Numbered from the stretch's first letter, positions 35,987-48,500 are shown. The stretch is DNA of 64,000 nt from Euryodendron excelsum (GCA_033060915.1 CM065388.1:32100501-32164500); one strand, 5' to 3'. The notes: generated by a model not told the origin, from the sequence alone. Made by a program: numbers and translations.

Positions 35987-37948
35987 AAATGGGTTCCTGG
36001 CACAAGCGTACAAGAGAGGGGTGTTCTCATCCACTTTCTATCTATCCCTTTTACTTTCTGTTAATGCTTACATATTCTTATTGCTGAAGAACCTTATGCT
36101 TTTCGTAAAAATAATAATAATAATCAAATGACAGTCTTTATTCCATTGTTATTGTCTTGTCTTCCCTGGGAAGTAGTGACTACTTTCTACGCAAGGGGCA
36201 TGGTTTATCTTATGGAATGATCCAACTTGAAGGGATGATAGCATGAGTTAACCACTCACCAAATGGTCAGCTTTCCAGAGAGAGAGGATAAGGATGAGTG
36301 AGGATGCTACCCAAAGGCAGCACTTGCAAGACTCAGAGGCTAAGCGATGTGTGGCCAGTTTATCAAGAGGAAGAGGAGCCATCTTTCATTCCCCCACATA
36401 TAAAGAATAAATAATTAAATAAATGAATAAATGTGCTCATATTCCCTTTGTTTAACCCCTAGAGCCTCGCGAACAACGAAAATCTTCTTCGTCAACCCCG
36501 GTCCAAGACTGTCCTCTCCACACTGGGGCAGATAATAGTTGAGAACTCTAGTAGTGGTGTCCACCTCTATCATGCTAGGATAGTGCTGAAAGCTCTATAG
36601 ATCAAGCAATCTGATTCAAAGTGAAGAGGGGCCCTCATTTCATTTCCCATACAGTCAAAAGTAACCCCTTACCAAACCCGTTGAGCCACTTATCCTTTCT
36701 TAACAAAACCTTAACCTAGGGATCACCGCCCACACTAGGTATGTTGAGCTACCAAGGGAAAAGGTTAAGGGAAAAGGGTTAAAGAATTGTTTCGTTTCAT
36801 AAAAGAAAAGAAGAGAAATAGAAAGGAAAAGCAAAAGAGAGGAGTTGCCAAGGGGCAAGAGGCCAAAAAATAAAAATAAAAAATCCTTTAAGGAAAGGCC
36901 TGAAGAAAATTATGAATGAGTTATCTTCAAAAGCATATAAGAAGAGCAAATGAGAAGAAAGTCATGTTTATCTCAAGAAATATATAGAAGGGGTGAAAGA
37001 ACGAGGTCATTTTCACCCTAAGAAGTAATGTAAAAAAGCAAGAAGGAAGTTCAAAGGTGATCCTAGGCTTCAAAGAAACCAAGTAGAAACGAATAGGATC
37101 GAGCCTCTACCCTTTTCTTGCAAAACCCCAAAACCATGGCATACATTACAACCCTATTAAAGTCCCCTTTGATTGAAAACAGATTGCTTGATCTAAATGA
37201 GCTGGATACGCTGCCAAAAAAAAAAAAAAAAAAAGGATGCTAATCCTACTGAAAAAACAATTAAGGACAGTATGGATCGAAACCTTGCTGAAAACGACAT
37301 TGAATTTGAGCCTGCATATCCCGTTGCTTCTAAAACCCCATAACCTAGCCTACATTACAGTCCTAAACAAAGTCTTCTCGGATTGAAATGGCTGGCCACT
37401 TATTGCTCTGCCAAAGGTCAGGTAAGTTGTTGCTAAGACCTCGAGAGTCGAGAGTCTCAGCCCAATAACCCTATACACTAACCCTACGATAAAGAGTTGG
37501 GGGCGATTAAGAGGTTGAGTAAAGTACGAAATGCTATCATCTAATCGAGGTAAGGTTGAGCCAAAAGAGAGGCTAAACCCCCGAAGAGGAGGGAGTTACC
37601 ATTCCCAAGGCTACAAGTCTAACAGCACCCTGTGTCATTCTATTAACATATTTCTAACCTGTGCATTTGTTAAAAAAAAAATAAAAAATATTTAGCATGG
37701 CCTTTGCACACATAGGATATAACTCCCTGTAGAAATAGAAGTCATCAGCATCAACTCATGGAATAAATATCACATGCATCTGATCATATGCCTAGCTGTA
37801 AAGATCATAAATGTATCTGTCTATCCATGCATCTAAGTACCATAAATATTCACTTTTGTACAAAATATCAGAATAAAACTATCTAACATAAATACAACTC
37901 AGGGACCAAGGGCAAAAAAGGATCAGAGTCTCCACAAGGAGGCATCAA
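35987..37948. other. E3 interior between gag and the antisense gene
   Basis: No convincing coding region on either strand. It has an A-run at 37215-37233 and blocks shared with E1 (36620-36760 with 15720-15860) and with E2. The end next to 37948 should be the 3' untranslated part of the antisense gene. Confidence 0.55.
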
Positions 37949-39810
37949 TCACAGGTCGAAGTCGATGTCATCTGGATCAAAATCCCCGAAGCCCGACATC
38001 GGAGGAGGTGGATAACTACTTGAAGCACCACCATCCTGCAGGAAAGACAGACCTGAAGTCAGTTACATACAAAAGGAACTAAGCAACAACAGAGCAATAA
38101 GGAGCAAAGAGAAAATAACTTACCCCCCCCCCCCCCCCCCCCCCCACCACCCATCTGAGATAACTGAGCCGTCAGGGAAGCTACCTCGGCCTGGTACTGG
38201 TCCCGCTCCATCTGGTACTGCTCTCTCTAGTCTCTCACAGCAGTAAACTCAGCCTGGGGCACATATCCTCCAACACGGCGCCACAAGTCAACCACCTCCT
38301 AGCTAACAGCGTACCCGCCGACTACTACCTCAAACCGGGTGAAGGCACCAACCGAATGAGCCCCGAAGTGCGCAACATAATCCATATCCGGAGGAAGCAA
38401 GAACTCGGCACCCGGCTGACGCTCTTGATAAGGGATAGGCACTCCCGCCACCAGGGCTCCAAACATATACTCTGGTGGAGCTCCTGCTGATCGGAACTCC
38501 TCATGAAACTGCCGCTAGTGTCGCTCTCCAAGATAGGACTCCTAGGTGTCATCACTGAGAAAAGCAGCTCTCGATAAGGACAACGGGACCAGGTACCGGG
38601 CTCTCTCGTAATGGACTGATCCAATGAAGGGCTGCCAGGTCACATCCCTCGCCTCAATCAGCTCCAGGTTAGCCCGGAGCGTCACAAAGTCAGTAATCTC
38701 CGATCGCTGAGCTTCCCGGTCACGAGCCCACCTCAAAGCGCGAGGATAAAGATCATCCTCAACAACTGCAGGGCGATGCACCGGCAGGTACTCGTAACTC
38801 CACCAGACAAGGAAGGGCCAAAAGCTAGTCTTGCTGCCCCAACGAGAAAAAGTCCGAACCCGCATCGATCGAAGAAAGCAGCCAAAAAAAAAGGACCCCC
38901 AGTCTAACTCAGACAAAGCTCCCAGATTGGCTACTATACTCACCAAACAGCACGGCACGAGTGACTTGTTGTTGTTACAGAAGCAGCTAAAGATGATATA
39001 CAACACAAGTCGCCGTCTCATGATATCCCGCCTGGCAGGCGATGGCTCAGTAGCAAAAGTACGCTCACCCTGACTAATCCAAGAGACTGGGAAGGCAGAA
39101 CGCTCAGGATGAGGCAAGTCCAACAGCAAACAGGCCTCGTCCTTGCTGACTGGGTGCAGGGTGATCCGTCGGCCGACAAAGGAGAGTCCTGTAATAATCA
39201 CCTAATCTAAAGGAGTAGGACCTAACTCGAAGCCGACAAAATGGAAGCTCCTAGTCTCCCCGAACCACCTCTTAACAAGTGCCAGTACCAAATGCCGGTT
39301 CAGGCGGTTAGCCTGTAATCCCATAAAGGCGCCAAACCCGATCTCTGCCAAGAAGGCGCGGTATGATGGGGCAGCCTGTTGCATGGTCACAAAAACCTGA
39401 TGAACAGCCCCTCGGAAAGCTGTATGTACCCGCGGAGGTGGCAAATGCTGTCTGGAGTATACACTAGGATGATAGGCCAGATCCCCGAGTGGTGGGACAT
39501 CCGGTATCTGCAGATCTCCCAAGTCGGTGTCTGTCTGCCTATGCCTGGAAGAAGCTCTCACATAGCCGGTCACCTGATCCCCAAGGCCCGATACGTCCTC
39601 CTCGGCATCAATCTCCTCGGCAAAAGCTTGCTCAACCGAAGGAAAAGGGTCGACAGGTAGTCTACTCCCCTGCCCGCTCTGGCTGGATGAAGATCGTCCG
39701 GTAGATCGTCGACTACCTCTAGATCGACTAGAGCCGCTAGCAGAATCTGTCCGGGCCGCCTTCCCCGAACGGCGCCTCCTCTTGGAACCGCCATCACCTG
39801 CATCTGCCAT
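37949..39810 (-). pseudogene. Antisense plant mobile domain (PMD) gene of E3, broken
   Basis: Starts at ATG 39810 (MADAGDGGSKRRRRSG). The first 80 residues are basic and serine-rich, with a likely nuclear signal (KRRRR), then an acidic linker. A PMD (aminotransferase-like plant mobile domain) spans roughly 39450-38550, recognised by LVLALVKRWFGETRSFHF and LDWGSFFFGCFLRSMR...FWPFLVWWSYEYLP. A glutamine-rich coiled-coil (REQYQMERDQYQAEV) lies near 38226-38180. An 88-bp GT-AG intron (38123-38036) is followed by an acidic last exon ending GDFDPDDIDFDL and TGA at 37951-37949. Five in-frame stops, all TAG: 39204-39202, 38544-38542, 38517-38515, 38301-38299 and 38229-38227. No frameshift before the intron; the phase across it is off by one base, which the 23-base C run at the exon end could explain. 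PMD proteins are known from plant transposons and as silencing-related host proteins (MAIN, MAIL1); the role here is unknown. Confidence 0.8.
38036..38123 (-). other. Small intron near the 3' end of the antisense PMD gene
   Basis: Donor GGG|GTAAGTTA (GT at 38123-38122) and acceptor TTTCCTGCAG|GAT (AG at 38037-38036); 88 bp and T-rich. The downstream exon stays open in one frame with acidic codons until TGA. The exon side of the donor is a 23-base G run (minus strand), whose exact length is unsure. Confidence 0.7.
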
Positions 39811-39811
39811 C

Positions 39812-40692
39812 CTGAAAAGGTAAGCCAAGATAAGTGATGTTAGTATACCATCCATGCATCTTAAATAACAGTAAAATAAAATAAACAACTAACACAAACA
39901 AAACAAATCAAAGACTTCGAATGATAAGTCAAAACAAATTTCCTATATACATATCTTGATTTTCAAACTTTAAACCAAGTTTCAAGGGTTCTTTGCCTTT
40001 TTCCTTCAAAAAGATTTTATTTCTAAAACTTTAATCAACTCTTTTCCTAATTTCTAAAAATTTCGGCAGAGTCCCGTTTAAAAATGGCCCCTACAACACC
40101 CATGACATCAACATAAAATGCAAAATGTGCACTTTCCAACAATCACATGACAATGGCACCCGTGCATACTTTTCAATTTTTCAAAATTTTCAAAACACAT
40201 GTTTTATTTTTCAAATAAATCAATGGTTTTCAAACATCTTCTGAAATTTTTCAAAATCACCTTAATTGTTTTCAAAAATATTCCAATCTTTTTCCAAATT
40301 TCAAACTTTAAAAATTTCATCAATTTCTTGAATTTTCTAATTTTTTCTAATTTTCTAAATATTTGTCTATTTTTTAAAAAATCAAAAATTCACCGAGTTT
40401 TCAAAAAATCACGAAACTTCATATAGTTGTTAAATACATTTTTCTAAGGCACATTGCATAAAAACATAGCTAGAAAACCTAATACCCATGCCTGTAGGAA
40501 CAAATCCCTATTTCTGCAGAAAACCCCCTTTCACATATTCGCATATAATCATTCAAATTCAATCAAACAACCATCAAAATGCAAAAGCAACATTACCAAA
40601 GTGTTCAAAACATATCAAAACATCAATTTCCACTATTTACATGATTCAAACGAAGTTCTACACATCAAAATCAACAAAATTTGAAGACTTAC
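39812..40692 (-). other. 5' intron of the antisense PMD gene
   Basis: Donor TCTAACAC|GTAAGT (GT at 40692-40691), perfect TACTAAC branch-point sequence at 39845-39839, pyrimidine stretch, and acceptor TTTTCAG at 39813-39812, one base before the ATG. The 881-bp interior is T-rich on the minus strand. The donor is also kept in E1 (18496-18495). Confidence 0.7.
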
Positions 40693-40880
40693 GTGTTAGA
40701 AGTTCTCCGGCGAAATCTTCTCTTCCAGCAACTTTTCCGGCGACGTGTTCTCCTTCCGGCAATCACCCACAGTCCCTAAGGAGTGCTCCTTCAAGGTTCA
40801 AGTCGATTTCCACTTAAGGACTCTCGGATTCTCCAAAAACTCTTCAAATCCCGTAAGCGTTCGAACCATAATTTTTTGGT
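40693..40880 (-). other. Presumed untranslated first exon of the antisense gene
   Basis: Sequence upstream of the donor holds GCCGGAGAACTT and several GCCGGAA blocks and aligns with E1. Its 5' limit is not visible and no clear minus-strand TATA box is seen, so the end at 40880 is approximate. Confidence 0.4.
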
Positions 40881-40894
40881 TTTAACTTCAAACC

Positions 40895-40945
40895 TGGCGC
40901 CACTAGCAGAGGTGCCAGGCAATTTCTGCCAAAGCAGCGGCGCCA
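40895..40945. promoter_or_regulatory. Palindrome pair upstream of the antisense gene
   Basis: A 23-bp dyad at 40895-40917 (outer arms TGGCGCC / GGTGCCA) and a second GGCGCCA-ended copy at 40945. Same motif as in the LTR promoter; spacing of the right ends (28 bp) is identical in E1. TATAAAT occurs at 40948-40954 on the plus strand. Confidence 0.65.
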
Positions 40946-41128
40946 GTTATAAATTCTGGGCAGTTTTGCCCTTTTTCCCGCCAAAACTCGTTTTCAAAGG
41001 CCTTTTTGGCCCGTTATCCGTTTTCGACCCCCGTTGTCAAAAGATTTCTAATGTCCGTCCCTCCGACTGCCTCGCGGTCAACATGGGACTCTTACTCTTA
41101 TCGTTTTCTGTCTTTGACAAGCAAAGAC

Positions 41129-41145
41129 AGAAAAAGAGGGGCAGC
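41129..41145 (+). other. Polypurine tract of E3
   Basis: AGAAAAAGAGGGGCAGC directly before the 3' LTR start at 41146. Confidence 0.8.
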
Positions 41146-41329
41146 TGTAAGCACCCTATTTTTGACCGCTCGGCAGTCTACACTCCGTCCAGACTTGTTT
41201 TCAAGTCATTGTGGGCATATTCCTATCGAAACCAATTCTCTAGGTCCAAATCTCGTTTGTCCATTGCTTTGCGGGCCTGTCAGGCCCAAATAAAGGCAAA
41301 ATGACCAAAATGCCCTTAGGGGCATTGTC

Positions 41330-41620
41330 CTTTCCTTTCCAATCCCACTCTCGAGACAGTTTATTCCTCGAGACGGTTCCAACCCAAGCACGTCTCTTCG
41401 GAGACGGTAAGGCCCCTTTCCAATCCCTCTCTTGAGACAGTTTATTCCTCGAGACGGTTCCACTCCAGGCACGTCTCTTCAGAGACGATAAGACCCCTTT
41501 TCCAATCCCACTCTCGAGACAGTTTATTCCTCGAGATGGTTCCAATCCAGGCGCGTCTCTTCAAAGACGATAAGACCCCTTTCCAATCCCTCTCCTGAGA
41601 CAGTTTACTCCTCGAGGCGG
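41330..41620. repeat. 81-bp hairpin repeats, E3 3' LTR
   Basis: Three units with stems at 41391-41406 (CGTCTC-TTCG-GAGACG), 41472-41487 (loop TTCA) and 41554-41569 (one mismatch). Spacing 81 and 82 bp. Confidence 0.85.
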
Positions 41621-42419
41621 TCCGAGTAGCGAAACTACTCACAAAACTGTTAGAGTAGCGGAAATACTCGCAAATAGGTCGATATAGGGAATTGGCAACA
41701 AACCCCTGTGTCACGACGACTGCCATTAGAGTGGCGGAAACACTTAAAACCCAGGTCAACACCAGTGTCTATTAACCCACTTTGGTGAAAAATGACCAAA
41801 CTGTCCTTTGGACCTTTTTCGAGACTTTCCGTTCAAGATGACCATTTTGCCCCTAGGCATCCGAATGCCCCGGGAGCCATACCGGCTCTGGGTATCAAAC
41901 CGGTAATGTCCTGAGAATACTTTTTATAGTATTCTCAACCTTCCTTTACCTTTCCGGATCATTCCGAGTCAGTTCCGGCCAACCCGGTGCGAAGTGACCG
42001 TTTTGCCCCTGGTGGGCCGGTTTCCTTTTCTGACCACGCCGGCTCTGGGAATCAAACCGTCAACCTCTGGGAACATTCTAAATAATTTTTCCAGATCCCA
42101 AGTCTTCTTTCGAGACAGTCCGAGTCTGTCCCGGCAGTTTCCCGGTCCGATTAACCGTTTTGCCCCTAAAGGCCCGGTCAACCTTTCCGACACATCTTAT
42201 CCTCACTTTTCAAGTCAAATACCTCCAGGACACTATTTTAAGTGTTCTTGCTCCTTTCCGGCCTTCCGGGTCATTCCCGACTCCTTCAAATCATTCCCGG
42301 ACTTTCCAGAGCCACTCCTAGTGAAGCTAGGCTAAAAATTACATGGTAGTCACTAGTACAGGCGCCCAAATCTAGTCAAAGATACGTTTCTTGCCGACCT
42401 TAAACATTTCCTAATTGGC

Positions 42420-42541
42420 TAGCGCCACTAGTAGTAGCGCCAAGCCAAAAAATGGCCTGGCGCCACTCCTAGTGGCACCAGTGTAAAATTTGGCCTAGCG
42501 CCACTGCAACAGGCGCTAGTGTTGTCCAGTCTCTATAAATA
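42420..42541 (+). promoter_or_regulatory. Palindrome array and TATA box of E3 3' LTR
   Basis: 23-bp dyads start at 42420, 42458 and 42496, and TATAAATA at 42534: four beats of exactly 38 bp. A few arm bases differ from the 5' LTR (for example AGCGCC for GGCGCC). Confidence 0.8.
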
Positions 42542-45500
42542 CAGAGCCTCATTCAACGTGAAAGGGATCCGCAAACTCAACCTAAAAATCATATATTTTG
42601 ATATACAGAGCTCGAGCACCTCCTAAACCCTAGCCTCCTTAGGTTTCTCCAAACCCTAGCCACCCAACACAAACCCTAGCCTCCTACACACTCATACACA
42701 CCCCCATAGACTCATACACTAGCTTTCAACCACCCTTTGAAGACTTGAGGAGCTGCATTCCAAAACTTGAAGACAACTCTTGAAGACTGAAGGTGAAGAT
42801 CAAAACGAAGACCGAAGACAGCACGGTGCGCAAAATAAACAAGACATACAGTAGGCTCCCTATTTAAATTTCCACACTTCCCCCCTCTCTCTTCTCTCTC
42901 CTAACCCACTTGGGTTTTCTCTATTTTAATCCCCCATCTCTTTCCCCCCTTTCTTTGCATGCTTGAAACAAGGGGACTCCCGGTTCATGTGTAGGATTGG
43001 GCTATTACAGAGTCACCGTGTCGGGGGCTTTCTTCTAGTCTAAGCAAAGACCACGTGGGTCCGGCCCCCCTTGATTATGTGGTGAAGCCTTAGCCTTGTA
43101 TGTTTATGACCCCAAATTGCATTGTGCATATCATAGTCTTGCATCTTCCAAAATTCGTTTTCGAACTCGTTTTCAAAACCGTTTTCAAACTTGTTTTCAA
43201 AATTGCATTAAAATCTCTTTTTCAAAAACTTTCAAAATCACAATTCTAGGGTGATTCTAGCCTTTCCATGGCTAGGGTTGCTTTAGAAAAGTGTTACATT
43301 AAAAGTGACCAATAGGGTCCATATTTTCAAATCTTTTTGTTTTCCAAAACCACTTTCCTAAAGTGGTTCTAACCCTCTTATGGTTAGAATTGCTTTAGGA
43401 AAGTGAGATGTTTTTATACCTTCTAAAAATTCTCTTTCTAAATCCTTCCTCCTAAAAATCTCTTTTTCAACATACTTTCCTAAAACTCTCCTCTTCAAAG
43501 TTGTTTTCAAAAACTCCCTCCAAAATCTATTTTTCAAAATCTCCTTTTTCAACTCCTTCGCAAAACGCTCTCTCCAAAGTCCACTTTCCAAAAACGTTCC
43601 CCAAAATTCTTTCCAAAAACTCTCTTTCAAAAATCTTTCCTCTAGAAATTCCCCTTTAGGATTTTTCCTTCCAAAAAACTCGTTTCCCAAAACACACTTT
43701 CCAAAACTCCTTCTCTTTAAAATCTTTTTCCAAATACTCTATCTTCAAATTCACTTTCCAAAAACTCCTCCCTCAGATTCCCTTCTAAAAAAACCTTCGT
43801 TTCCAAAAACGCACTTTCCAAAAACTCTTTCCTTAGAGCCCAAGTCAAGCCCTAGAACCCACAATTAGGAAATCCTAATTTTCTTTCCAAAAACATGATT
43901 TTCAAACTTTGTCCCAAACCTAGGTTTCCAAAATCTCTTGTTTTCACACCCAAACTATACATGTTTCCAAAACTTATTTTCTATGTCAATACTATAATTT
44001 TCCAAATCTAGGGTTTCTAGAATCTCCCTTTCCAAATCCTTGCCAAATCCTAGCTTCCCTTTAGGAAACCAAATCCAATCCTCCGTTTTTGGAAACAAAA
44101 TCAACCCTTTGCTTTTAGAAACCAAATCCAATCCCTTCCTAATTCAATTCCTTCCTAAACCATAAGTTTCCTAAATTTAAACTTTAAATCTTTCCTTAAA
44201 TTTTAAAATCCAACTTTTTTCTAATTCAAATCCTTCCTAATCTTTCACTTTCCTAAATCTTAAGTTTCCAAAACTCAACTTTCAAATCTTTCCTAAAATT
44301 CTAAAATTCAACCCTTTCCTAATTCTATCCTCTTTCCAAATCTTAGCTTTTCAAACCTAAGTTTTCAAACCTTTCTTAAATTCAAACGTTTTCCAATTTC
44401 AAGATTTTCTAAAATACAAACTCTAAAACTCTCCAAATCTTAAACTTTCCAAATTTCAAGTCTTTCTCAAAACATTCCAAAATTTAAAACTTTCTTAACT
44501 TGAAACTTTCTAAATTCTAAGTCTTTCTTAATTTAAAACATTTCTAAACTCGACACTTTCCTATTTCAAAACCTTTCTTGAAACAAAACTTTTCGATTTT
44601 CAAAACTTTCCTAATTTGGGAACTTTCCTAATCTGACAACTTTTCCTTTTTCGAAAACTTTCCAATTTCAAAACTTTCCTAAAATGAAAACTTTCCTAAT
44701 TTCGAAACTTTCCAAAAATGACACTTTCCTAAATCGAACCTTTCCTAAATCCAATCTTTCTTAAACTCTTGAGTCTTTCCTAAGTCTCATCTTTCTTAAG
44801 TCTAGGTTTCTTAAACCTTCTCTTTCTAAAACAAGTCCAACTCTATCTTTTCAAATCAAAGTCCAATCTTCTCAATTTCAATTTCCAATCTCCTCTTCTA
44901 ATCTCAAATCAAATACAACCTTCAAATTCAATCTCTTTCTTCAAATCAATTCTTCTTTTTTCAATCGGACACTAGTCCGAACAACGACTGACCTGTTTCC
45001 TCCAAAGGGATACGTAGGCAACCTTCATAGGTGCGGTCACAACACTTTTCAAACTTTCAATTCCACCCTCATGGGTGCGGTTTCCAAAATCTTTTCAAAT
45101 CCCAAATTGCAATCTATTTTCAAAATTTCAATTTCAAAATTTCAATTTTCAAATTTCTACTTTCAATTTTCAAACTTCCCAATTTCAATTCCATCTCTTC
45201 AAATCTATTTTCAAGTCAAATCAATTTCAAACCAATCTCTTTCCAAATCTATTTTTCAATTCTCTTAACTTGCACTTGCATGTCATGCATCATGTTAGTT
45301 TTCAAGCATTGTTTTTCTAAAGTGAATAGGGTTGAACTACAGTTAGTTAAAGACTCTCATAGGTGAATCTAGGGTAGATTGACATGTAGGTACCTGTCGC
45401 GCCCAGATTTTTCGCACTCGAGGAATACTCATCCAAGTGGGAAAAATGCTTTACTCTCTCGTTAGAACTCACCCTCCTAGAAGAATGAGTGCGACTAGGT

Positions 45501-48500
45501 TTGAATTGAAAATTGGTTTGGATAAAGGGCTTTTGAAAAAGATTCGGAGTCGCCACCTAACTTGATTAAGGTGAGTTAGGTCACCTAAAAACTAAGAATA
45601 ATCCGAAGACTACACTTAGGGTTTTGGAAAACGATTTTGAAAATATCTCCTCAAGAGAGGGTTTTAAAGAAAACAGGTTATTTAGCAACCTTTGGAAAAC
45701 ATTTAGCTCTTTTTAGAAAAATAACTCCTTTTGGTCTTTGAAATTAGTGATCTAGGTTCGGAGGTTGGTTACGTGTAGGGAAGATGCACTAAGCTATCAC
45801 CCTACCCCGCCCTTTCGGTACCTACATGTCAATCTACCCTAGATTCACCTATGAGAGTCTTCGACTAACTATAACTCAATCTTATCCACTTTGAAAAACA
45901 ATGTTTTAAAAAGAAACTAACATGATGCATGATATGCAAGTGCAAGTTAAGAGAATTGAAAAATAGATTTGGAAATAAATTTGAAAAGAATTTGATTTGA
46001 AAATAGATTTGAAGAGATAAAATTGAAATTGAAAAATTTTAGAAATCCGAAATAGAGATTTAAAAATAGATTTTTGAAATTGGAAACTTGAAAATAGATA
46101 TGGAATTGGAGATTGAAGAAGACTATGGAATTTGAGATTTGAAGAAAATTGTGACCGCACCTATGAAGGTGGAATTGAAAATTTGAAAAGTATTGTGACT
46201 GCACCTATAAAGGTTGCCTACGTATCCCTTTGGGGGAATCAGGTCAGTCGTAGTTCGGATCGGAGTCCGATTGAAAATAGAAGAGTGGATTAAAGAAGGA
46301 ACTTGCATTGGACATTGAATTTGATTTGAAATTAGAAGAGGAGATTAGAAATTGGAATTGAGAGGATTGGACTTGCTTTGGAAAGATTGATTTGGACTTG
46401 TTTTGGAAAAGAGAAGGTTTAAGAAAACCTAGACTTAGGAAAGATAGGAGACCTAGGAAAGACTTGAGATTAACAAAGATTGGATTGGAATGTTAGATTT
46501 GGAAGATTTGGAAAGATTTGGAAACTTGGAATTTAGGAAAGATTTGGATTAGAAAAGTTTCACTTTTGGAAAGTTTTGAATTAGGAAAGGTTTAGGTTTA
46601 AGAAAGTTTCAACTTAGGAAAGTGTTGTTTTAGGAAAGGTTTTGAGATTAGAAAGTTTTGAAAATTGGAAAGTTTTGAAAATAGGAAAGTTTTGGATTTG
46701 GAAAGATGTTGAAGTTTTGGAAAGATTTAGAATTTAGAAAGCTTGGAAGTTTAGAAAGATTTAACTTAAGAAAGTTTTGAATTTAGGAAACTTTGGATTT
46801 GAAAAGATTTGAAATTTGAAAAGTTTAGGATCTAGAAAGTTTTAGAGTTTGAATTTTAGAAAGTCTTGAAATTAGGAAATCCTTGAATTTAGGAAAGGTT
46901 TTGAAAACTTGGATTTGGAAAGTTAAGATTTGGAAAGGGGTAGAATTAGGAAAGGGTTGAAGCTGAAAGTTTTAGGAAACTTATGGTTTAGGAAGGAATG
47001 GAATCAAGAAAGGTTTGGATTAGGAAGGGATTGGATTTGGTTTCTAAAAGAGAAATGTTGGATTTTGTTTCCAAAAACGGAGGACGGGATCTAGTTTCCT
47101 AAACGAGGAGATTTGATTTGGTTTCCTAAAGGGAAAATAGGATTTGGCAAGGATTTGGAAAGGGAGATTCTAGAAACCCTAGATTTGGAAAATTATAGTT
47201 TTGGCATAGAAAATAGGTTTTGGAAACGTGTATGGTTTGGATGTAGAAAACAAGAGGTTTTAGAAACCTAGGTTTGGGGCAAAGTTTGAAAATCATGTTT
47301 TTGAAAAAAAAAAAATTAGGGTTTCCTAATCGTGGTTTCTAGGGCTTGACTTGGGCTCTAAGGAAAGAGTTTTTTGGAAAACGCGTTTTTCGGGAACGAA
47401 GGTTTTCTAGAAGGGAATCCTAGGGAGGAGTTTTTGGAAAGTGTGTTTTTGAAAACATAGATTTTGGAAGGAAATCCTATAGAGGAAATTTCTAGAAGGA
47501 AGATTTTAGAAAGAGAGTTTTTTGGAAAGGTTTTTGGAGAGAGTTTTTAGGAAAGTGAATTTAGGCAGTGTTTTTAGAAAGAGATTTTAAAGAGAGGGAG
47601 TTTTTGGAAAGGAGTTGAAAAAGGAAATTTTGAAAAATAGATTTTGGAAGGGAGTTTTTGAAAACAATTTTGGAGAGGAGAGTTTTAGGAAAGTATGTTG
47701 AAAAAGAGATTTTTAGGAAGAGATTTTTGAAGAGAGAGTTTTTGGAAAGTATAAAAACATCTCACTTTCCTAAAGCGATTCTAGCCATAAGAGGGCTAGA
47801 ACCACTTTAAGAAAGTGGTTTTGAAAACAAGGTTTGAAAATATAGACCAAAAGGTCACTTTTAATATAACACTTTCCTAAAGCAACCCTAGCCATGGAAA
47901 GGCTAGAATCACCCTAGAATTGTGGTTTTGAAAACAAGTTTTTGAAAAAGAGATTTTGATGCAATTTTGAAAACAAGTTTGAAAACAATTTTGAAAACAA
48001 CTTTGAAAACGAATTTTAGAAGATGCAAGATTATGATATGCACAATGCAATTTGGGGTCGTGAACATACAAGGCTAGGCTTCACCACATAATCAAGGGGG
48101 CCGGACCCACGTGGTCTTTGGTTAGACTAGAAGAAAGCCCCCGACACGGTGACTCTCCAATAGTCTAATCCTACACATGGACCGGGAGTCCCCTTGTTTC
48201 AAGCATGCAAAGAAAGGGGGGGAAAGAGATGGGGGATTAAAATAAAGAAAACCCAAGTGGGTTGGAGAGAGAAGAGAGAGGGGGGAAGTGCAGAAAATTA
48301 AAGAGAAAGCCTACCTTGTATCATCTTTAATTTGCTCGCCTTGCTTGTCTTCGGTCTTCGGTCTTCGTCTTGATCTTTTTCTTCAACCTTCACGGGTTGT
48401 CTTCAAGCTTTAGATGGCAGCTCTTCTAATCTTCAAAGGATGGTTGAAGGCTAGGGTATGAGTGTATGGGGGTGTGTTTGAGTGTATAGGAGGCTAGGGT

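Noticed and set aside
38325..38624. 99-codon minus-strand frame at the 3' side of the PMD gene
   Set aside because: Different frame from the PMD coding sequence. The PMD frame continues here across TAG stops with sensible codons.
38831..39704. Plus-strand frames opposite the PMD exon
   Set aside because: Shadows of the minus-strand coding exon; no recognisable domain.
41240..41545. Minus-strand frames with a repeated SRNKLSxERDWKG peptide (also 49583-49792 and 63685-63987)
   Set aside because: The 81-bp repeat unit is a multiple of three, so any open frame repeats. There is no start context or conserved length.
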